Of a DNA stretch of 64,000 bases, positions 59,388 to 64,000 are shown in pieces. The stretch lies in NCBI GenBank assembly GCA_017993775.1, contig JAGOMA010000003.1, positions 1 to 64,000 of the forward strand, given 5' to 3'. Both the position numbers and the translations under genes were made by a program. Each line of letters opens with the position of its first letter. Within the stretch, counting starts at the first letter, position 1. Source of the DNA: Chloroflexota bacterium. Lineage in GTDB: Bacteria > Chloroflexota > Anaerolineae > Promineifilales > Promineifilaceae. A model generated the notes under the pieces. It did no database searches and was not told the origin of the DNA. It saw only the letters and a list, made by a program, of their open reading frames with translations.

Positions 59388-59924
59388 ATGAACGAGAAAC
59401 TGATCGCCGTCAATGACAGCACAATTGCCGGAATCGGCCGCCTGGCCCGCTACTTTGGCTTCGCCGAAGTGATGGGCCGCCTGTTTGGCACCCTACTGAT
59501 GAGTCCAGAACCTATGTCGCTCGACGATCTGGCCGCCCAACTGGAAATCAGCAAAGGGTCTGTCAGCATGAATATGCGCGCCCTGGAGCGCTGGGGCATG
59601 GCCAAAGAGGTGTGGATGCGCGGCGACCGCAAAAAATATTACGCCGCCGAACACGATCTCTGGCAGGTGATCCGCAACGTCCTCAGCAGCCGCGAGCGGC
59701 GCGAAGTGGAACTGGCCCTGCAAGTGCTGGGCAACAGCGTAGAAAAGCTGCAATCGGCCGGTGATGAACTTTCCCCCGCCGACCGGCAGTTGGCCGAATT
59801 TTACCTGGAGCGCATTGCCGATTTACAAGCCTTTTTCACAGTCGCGCAAATGGCTCTGGAAACTGTTCTAGGCAGCGATGAATCCGTCGATTTCGACGCC
59901 GTCACCAAAATTGAAATCGGTTAA
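59388..59924 (+). CDS. GbsR/MarR-family transcriptional regulator
   Basis: This 178-residue winged-helix regulator resembles GbsR, a repressor of osmoprotectant genes. LARYFGFAEVMGRLFGTLLMSPEPMSLDDLAAQLEISKGSVSMNMRALERWGM spans the HTH (about 35-75). The C-terminal half is a helical dimerisation or ligand region. AGGGG lies about 6 nt upstream of the ATG. A palindromic operator at 59356-59375 overlaps the promoter area, so it probably represses itself. No osmoprotectant gene is adjacent, and the ligand is unknown. Confidence 0.85.
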   Translation: MNEKLIAVNDSTIAGIGRLARYFGFAEVMGRLFGTLLMSPEPMSLDDLAAQLEISKGSVSMNMRALERWGMAKEVWMRGDRKKYYAAEHDLWQVIRNVLSSRERREVELALQVLGNSVEKLQSAGDELSPADRQLAEFYLERIADLQAFFTVAQMALETVLGSDESVDFDAVTKIEIG

Positions 59925-59993
59925 AATTCAATGCACGGACAAAGGGAGCCAGTTTTTGCTGCTCCCCGGCATGAAGTCCAAAGGAATTTTGTG

Positions 59994-60230
59994 ATGATTC
60001 AATTATTTGACAAAGAGACAAATGCCCTCATCGGCGAAATAGATGAACAACAGCTTGCTTTTTTGGTGAGCAATTTGGAAGAAGAAGACGTGGACGATGT
60101 TGAGTATTACCTCAATGAGGCCATGCTTGATCTGCTCGTCGAGGATGGCGCAGACCCGGAACTCGTTGCGCTTTTTCGGAAAATCATCGATGAAACCGGT
60201 GAAGTAGAATTCCGCTGGCAGCGCGTATGA
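59994..60230 (+). CDS. Small acidic protein of unknown function
   Basis: This 78-residue acidic protein starts MIQLFDKETNALIGEIDE and contains LVSNLEEEDVDDVEYYLN and ALFRKIIDETGEVEFRW. ATG 59994 has AAGGA about 9 nt upstream; an in-frame ATG at 59931 does not. The last codons overlap the start of the inosine triphosphatase gene (ATGA), so the two are translationally coupled. I do not recognise the family. Confidence 0.75.
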   Translation: MIQLFDKETNALIGEIDEQQLAFLVSNLEEEDVDDVEYYLNEAMLDLLVEDGADPELVALFRKIIDETGEVEFRWQRV

Positions 60231-60760
60231 AGATAGCTGTCGGCTCTACCAACCCGGTCAAGATCACGGCCGTGCAATCCATCATTCAGCAGCTCTGGCC
60301 AGACGCAGAAGTAACGGCCGTCTCCGTGCCCACCGGCGTCAGCGAAATGCCCCTGAGCGACAGCGAAACCATCACCGGGGCGCGTAACCGGGCGCGCGCC
60401 GCCCGCGCGGCCATCAATGCCGATCTCGGTTTTGGCCTGGAAGGGGGCGTACACCCCGACCCCATCGGGTTGGTGCTGCAAGGCTGGGTGGTGGTGACAG
60501 ATGGCAACGGCCGTGAAGGCATCGCCGGCGCCGGCCGCCTGCCCCTGCCGCCCATGCTCGCCCAACGCATCCTGGCCGGCGAAGAACTCGGTCCGGTAAT
60601 GGACGAACTGCTCGGCGAAAGCAACGTCAAAGCCAAAGGCGGGGCCATCGGCGCCCTCACCGGCGGCCTGATTCCCCGTCAGCAAGCCTTCGCCCTCGGC
60701 GTGGCCTACGCGCTGGCCCCCTTCGTCGCCCCGGAATTTTATGCTGGGGTGAGCAAGTGA
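60227..60760 (+). CDS. Inosine/xanthosine triphosphatase (YjjX/DUF84 family)
   Basis: This 177-residue protein has the YjjX-type opening KIAVGSTNPVKITAVQ, the VPTGVSEMPLSDSETITGARNRA block and LGFGLEGGVHPDPIGLVLQGWVVV. It hydrolyses non-canonical purine triphosphates to protect DNA and RNA synthesis. It is coupled by 4-bp overlap to the small acidic protein. ACGGCCGT appears three times in this short gene (near 60265, 60314 and 60505). The family call is confident; the preferred nucleotide is not shown by sequence. Confidence 0.9.
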   Translation: MKIAVGSTNPVKITAVQSIIQQLWPDAEVTAVSVPTGVSEMPLSDSETITGARNRARAARAAINADLGFGLEGGVHPDPIGLVLQGWVVVTDGNGREGIAGAGRLPLPPMLAQRILAGEELGPVMDELLGESNVKAKGGAIGALTGGLIPRQQAFALGVAYALAPFVAPEFYAGVSK

Positions 60761-60837
60761 AGGGGTGATGGGGTGAATTGACCTTGCCAGCAAACAAACC
60801 AACCCATCCACCCAACCACCTATCCAACCCTTCCCTC

Positions 60838-62841
60838 ATGCTCCCTCCACCCATCGACACCCAATTCGACGAAACATTTGCCGACGCCATCGCCCGGCTA
60901 GAGTCTTACAACAAACATCTATACCGACCGAATACTTATTTGCACAAATGGTGGGCGCGGCGCTGCGGCAGCACCTTTCGCCTGATTCTTAAGGCGCTGG
61001 TAGAAGATGAGGCAGCGCAAGATTATTACGCGCCCGGCGGCTTAGACGGCAAAATCATTCTGGACCCGATGATGGGCGGCGGCACGACTTTACACGAGGC
61101 CATCCGCCTGGGAGCCAATGTGATTGGCGCGGATATAGACCCGATTCCCGTTTTACAGGCGCGGGCCAGTCTGTCTGCGGTCCCTATGACGACGCTGGCA
61201 CAGCAGTTTAACCGGTTCCACCAATCTTTACGCACTGAATTGGCCGATTATTTCCGCACAACCTGCCCGGAATGTCAGCGAGATGTCGCTCTGTGGTATG
61301 TGCTGCATGGCCTGCGCCGCCGCTGTGTCTGCGGCGAGTCGTTGTTTGTAGACAGCCTGACCCTGCGCCACAACAACGATGATTCTATCCTTCACCTGGA
61401 CCCGACCAGCCATGATATTTGCCTGGATGGGGTGGTGGTTAGCCGGGCGATGGATGGAGAGAAACGGCCGTTACACGAACGCACTACCAAAACCTGCCCC
61501 ACCTGCCACAAACCGTACCGCGAAATTCTGGATGTGTCTTATTACCAGCGCTATACGCCGCTGGCCGTCAGCGGCCACTGCCCGGCGCACGGACTGTTCT
61601 TCGCCGCCATGCGCCCTGCCGACTGGGCGGCCATCCACCGCGCCGACGAGCTGCGCCCCACGATTGCCCTGCCGGCCGCAGAGTTCGCCATCGGCCCTGG
61701 CTCCAAATCGCGCAGCCTCCACGAGCGGCGCATCCACAGCTACCTGGATTTGTTCAGCAGCCGCCAGTTGTTGTATCTGGCGACGGCCGTCGATTGGCTG
61801 AACCGGGAGAGTGCGGAGCGCGGAGTGCGGAGCGCGGAGTGCGGAGTGCGGAGTGCGGAGCAGGGGCGGTTGAATCTGGCGCTGCTGGTGTCTACGGCGC
61901 TGGAGTTTAACACGCTGTTGTGTGGCTATAAGGGCTACGGCGCGCGGCGGCCGGGCGCGATTCGCCATGCGTTTACTTATCACGCCTACAGCTTCCCTTA
62001 CACAGCACTGGAAAATAATCCGCTGTACGGCCGTCGCGCTTCCGGCACGCTGGAAAATTTGTTTAACGGCCGTATTCTGCGCGGACGCAAATGGGCGCAG
62101 CAGCCGGTGGAGCGCCGCCCCATCAACGGCCGTCGCAGCTGCGCCGTGCCCATTCCCGATGAAGTGGACGCGGGCACGGAAGTAGATAGTTTTGCGGAAT
62201 TGAGTGACGGCCGTCGCCGTTTTTTGCTCATCCAGGGTTCCTCCACAGCCCTGGCCTTGCCCGACGACAGCGTAGACTATATCGTCACCGATCCGCCCTA
62301 TTTCGACAGCGTGCAGTACAGCGATCTGGCCGCCTTTTTCCGCGTGTGGCTGCGCCAACTGCTGCCGCAAGATACCGGCTGGAGCTACGAGTTGGACAAA
62401 TCGGCCGTCGAGCCGACAACCAACGGCAGCGGCGCGGATTACGCCCTGCTCTTGAGCGGCATTTTTGCCGAATGCGCGCGGGTGCTAAAGAAAGAAAACG
62501 GCCGTCTCATCTTCACCTACCACCACTGGAACCCCAAAGGCTGGGCGGCGCTGACGCTGGCTCTGAAACGCGCCGGGTTTGGGCTGGTCAACCGCTACGT
62601 CGTCCACGCCGAAAATCTGGTCTCGCGCCACATCGTCGGCCAAAACGCCCTGGTGCATGACGTGATCCTGGTCTGCGCCCCGGCGCAAGAGGCGGCGCGA
62701 GAATGGGCGGCGGTAACGGCCGTTACCCTCACCGACAGCTACCAATTCTGTTATGATTGTGGCAGCGTGCTGGGCTGGCTGCTCAGTGATGGGCTGAGCG
62801 AAGGCGAGATTGAGAGCGCCTGGCGCGAATTGTTGACATGA
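60838..62841 (+). CDS. DUF1156-like DNA methylase (N6-A/N4-C type) with microsatellite insert
   Basis: This protein of about 667 residues has AdoMet motif I IILDPMMGGGTTLHEA and the catalytic YIVTDPPYFDSVQYSDL, the D/N-P-P-Y motif of amino-methyltransferases. YRPNTYLHKWWARR opens the protein. Cys pairs (CPECQ, CVCG, CPTCHKP) form zinc ribbons in the middle. It resembles solitary COG1743/DUF1156-type methylases; no restriction enzyme is adjacent. Near residue 325-345 a 14-bp-periodic microsatellite adds Glu/Ser/Arg-rich residues in frame, and the two flanking parts remain readable. ATG 60838 is chosen over a TTG upstream. The target sequence is unknown. It contains eight ACGGCCGT octamers. Confidence 0.85.
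   Translation: MLPPPIDTQFDETFADAIARLESYNKHLYRPNTYLHKWWARRCGSTFRLILKALVEDEAAQDYYAPGGLDGKIILDPMMGGGTTLHEAIRLGANVIGADIDPIPVLQARASLSAVPMTTLAQQFNRFHQSLRTELADYFRTTCPECQRDVALWYVLHGLRRRCVCGESLFVDSLTLRHNNDDSILHLDPTSHDICLDGVVVSRAMDGEKRPLHERTTKTCPTCHKPYREILDVSYYQRYTPLAVSGHCPAHGLFFAAMRPADWAAIHRADELRPTIALPAAEFAIGPGSKSRSLHERRIHSYLDLFSSRQLLYLATAVDWLNRESAERGVRSAECGVRSAEQGRLNLALLVSTALEFNTLLCGYKGYGARRPGAIRHAFTYHAYSFPYTALENNPLYGRRASGTLENLFNGRILRGRKWAQQPVERRPINGRRSCAVPIPDEVDAGTEVDSFAELSDGRRRFLLIQGSSTALALPDDSVDYIVTDPPYFDSVQYSDLAAFFRVWLRQLLPQDTGWSYELDKSAVEPTTNGSGADYALLLSGIFAECARVLKKENGRLIFTYHHWNPKGWAALTLALKRAGFGLVNRYVVHAENLVSRHIVGQNALVHDVILVCAPAQEAAREWAAVTAVTLTDSYQFCYDCGSVLGWLLSDGLSEGEIESAWRELLT
61807..61861 (+). 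repeat. In-frame microsatellite in the methylase gene
   Basis: GAGTGCGG and GAGCGCGG units alternate with a period of 7-8 bp over about 55 bp, encoding SAERGVR and SAECGVR. Unit loss or gain that is not a multiple of three would shift the frame, so it could act as a phase switch. Confidence 0.8.
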
Positions 62842-62877
62842 AGTGGGGTGATTGGAGACTGGAGATTCAGTAGTTAA

Positions 62878-63026
62878 AAAAGCAAGAACCCTTAACGCCA
62901 AGAACGCAAAGGCGCAGAGGCTTTACCCGTTGTTGATGGTCCAAATCCCTGACCCAAAAGGTAATTCAGAAGACAAAAACTTTGCGTCTTTTGCCTCTTT
63001 GCACCTTTGCGTTAAGGTTTTTTTAA
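62878..63026. repeat. Imperfect long inverted repeat of AACGCAAAGG type
   Basis: A left arm (about 62887-62920: AACCCTTAACGCCAAGAACG, then CAAAGGCGCAGAGG) and a right arm (about 62981-63022: CCTCTTTGCACCTTTGCGTT, then AAGG) surround about 60 bp. Runs of A before and T after suggest a folded RNA. A short open frame spanning it is not credible. Confidence 0.65.
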
Positions 63027-63047
63027 ACGACTGAGCTTGGAGATTGG

Positions 63048-63062
63048 AGATTGGTCCAATCT
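63048..63062. repeat. Palindromic repeat family B (single unit)
   Basis: AGATTGGTCCAATCT, preceded by GGAGATTGG repeats, lies 16 bp before the nurA start codon. Here the palindrome stands at a 5' end, unlike the other copies. Confidence 0.75.
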
Positions 63063-63077
63063 AAAGACGCGTGAACC

Positions 63078-64000
63078 ATGACCCTGGAATTTGAACGCTT
63101 GACGGCCGATTTAGAACAGATGGCGCTAACCACCGCGCGGCGGTATGAGCTGCGGCAGGAACGGCTGGCTGAGGCGCTGGCGGCCCTGGAAACCTATCGC
63201 ACCAACTGGACTGCCGTCTCCAACGCCCTCACCCTGGCCCGCAAACGCGGCGACGACAAGCTCTACCGCTCGGCACGGCCGTTTGACGAAAACGAACCGC
63301 TGGACACGGCCGTTGACGCCCCCGCACCGCCAGCCCAGGCCACCATCATCGCCACCGACGGCTCGCAAATCATGCCCGACCGCCACGCCGCTTACCTGTA
63401 CTACCTCATCAATGTCGGCGGGATCGTGTATCACCACGGCGAGAATCGCCCGCCGGAGACATTTACCGTACCGCAACTGGTCTACCCGCCGGACGACAAT
63501 GACCTGGATACCTTCAATATCAGCAGCGGCGCGGTTAGCATCGAGCGCGACGTGAAGGAAATCGAGACGCTGGCCCAGCAAACCTTCCATCACCGCCACG
63601 ACAGCGACCTGACGCTGGCCGTGCTGGACCAACGGCTGCTCTACTGGCCCATCGGCTCGGAAGGCGTGGCCGAAAATGCGGCCGTGACAGAATGGGGCAA
63701 CCATATGACGGGCATCCGCCAGACGGGCGCGCTGCTGTGCGGCTACATCGACCGGCCGGGCAGCATTGGCGTGACGACGCTGTTGAAATCGGTAACGGCC
63801 GTTGCCGACCCCAAGTTCAATTGGCGGCTGCTGGGCACGCAAAAAGCCACCCAGGGCCTCACCGACCGCGACTTGTTCGGCGCGCTGCTGGCGCCCGGCC
63901 AGCGCAGCAAAGTCTTCGTCTACGTCTCGCCGCCCAACAACACCTTCGCCGAGCAAGACCCGGCCAACGAAGTGTGCTTTTTCTATGTCAATCCGGCCAG
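63078..64000 (+). CDS. NurA-domain nuclease (partial, runs off the window)
   Basis: At least 307 residues are present and the frame is open to the right edge. IIATDGSQIMPDRHAAYLYYLINVGG contains the NurA active-site Asp, and LAVLDQRLLYWPIGSEG and LCGYIDRPGSIGVTTLLKSV are further conserved blocks. NurA is a 5'-3' exonuclease working with the HerA translocase in DNA-end resection, and in some bacteria in defence. ATG 63078 has no strong ribosome site. A HerA gene might follow outside the window. The C-terminus cannot be assessed. Confidence 0.85.
   Translation, partial: MTLEFERLTADLEQMALTTARRYELRQERLAEALAALETYRTNWTAVSNALTLARKRGDDKLYRSARPFDENEPLDTAVDAPAPPAQATIIATDGSQIMPDRHAAYLYYLINVGGIVYHHGENRPPETFTVPQLVYPPDDNDLDTFNISSGAVSIERDVKEIETLAQQTFHHRHDSDLTLAVLDQRLLYWPIGSEGVAENAAVTEWGNHMTGIRQTGALLCGYIDRPGSIGVTTLLKSVTAVADPKFNWRLLGTQKATQGLTDRDLFGALLAPGQRSKVFVYVSPPNNTFAEQDPANEVCFFYVNPA

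Noticed and set aside
61471-62370. Minus-strand open frame of 299 codons opposite the methylase gene
   Set aside because: It is antisense to the methylase motifs. The open frame is a by-product of codon bias.
60838-62841. Idea that the DUF1156-like methylase modifies the ACGGCCGT octamer
   Set aside because: Nothing in the sequence reveals the target. Eight octamers in its own gene only reflect the genome-wide density.
62852-63034. Short plus-strand open frame of 60 codons
   Set aside because: It spans the composite inverted repeat and its Lys/Ala-rich product reflects the repeat units.
1-64000. tRNA, rRNA or known small RNA genes
   Set aside because: I scanned intergenic gaps for cloverleaf arms and conserved rRNA blocks and saw none. 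A covariance search could still find a small RNA.

Overview
The window looks like a chromosomal segment from a member of the Chloroflexota (Anaerolineae/Caldilineae/Ardenticatenia-like). This is inferred from gene content: a Firmicutes-like DnaB-DnaD-DnaI primosome, mevalonate kinase beside a decaprenyl-phosphate phosphoribosyltransferase, class A PBPs with Pro/Thr-rich extensions, FakA/DegV, paired Asp23 proteins and many small secreted proteins with Thr-Pro linkers. The bulk is GC-rich. The palindromic octamer ACGGCCGT occurs about 115 times by hand count, where about one copy is expected by chance.

Layout. 0-3.3 kb: a minus-strand cassette of a circularly permuted ATP-grasp protein, a RimK-like ATP-grasp protein and an esterase. 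3.4-6.1 kb: DegV, prfA and a MaoC hydratase on plus. 6.1-9.6 kb: a large class A PBP. 9.6-14.0 kb: an AT-rich island free of the octamer, with a HAD hydrolase, a STAND NTPase carrying an N-terminal death-like effector-associated domain (EAD), and a membrane pentapeptide-repeat protein. This is the best candidate for an undescribed conflict system. 14-19 kb: two ABC exporter half-subunits with an MFS transporter between them. 19-28 kb: an APC permease-UspA fusion, a class V aminotransferase, an alpha/beta hydrolase, a TauE/SafE permease, a secreted protein, an oligopeptide-type binding protein and a gluzincin peptidase. 28.2-31.2 kb: surface proteins, a gene remnant and several hairpins. 31-35.9 kb: a second class A PBP, a serine-hydrolase-fold protein that has lost its catalytic motifs, and a degenerate Nudix protein.

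35.9-46 kb is a housekeeping block resembling the Bacillus rpmB-yloU-yloV-recG-fabDG and yqhY-nusB regions: nusB, asp23, fabG, fabD, rpmF, a coiled-coil protein, coaD, recG, degV, fakA and asp23 on minus, with rpmB divergent. 46-52.5 kb holds mevalonate kinase, the UbiA-family phosphoribosyltransferase, a tandem-AAA+ DnaI-like helicase loader, DnaD, DnaB and a bifunctional nuclease. 52.5-57.1 kb has a secreted gluzincin, then a zinc-ribbon membrane protein translationally overlapped by a small EAD-like protein (a second EAD locus). 57.2-64 kb: icd, thiD, a GbsR-type regulator with a palindromic operator, a small acidic protein, an inosine/xanthosine triphosphatase, a DUF1156-like DNA methylase with an in-frame microsatellite, and a truncated NurA nuclease gene running off the right edge.

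Two families of intergenic palindromic repeats punctuate the whole window. One is about 77 bp with AGACCCYAAGGGTTT/AAACCCTTRGGGTCT arms (11 copies). The other is the 15-mer AGATTGGWCCAATCT (5 loci). Coordinates, motifs and hairpins were read by eye. Family assignments come from motif recognition, not database searches.
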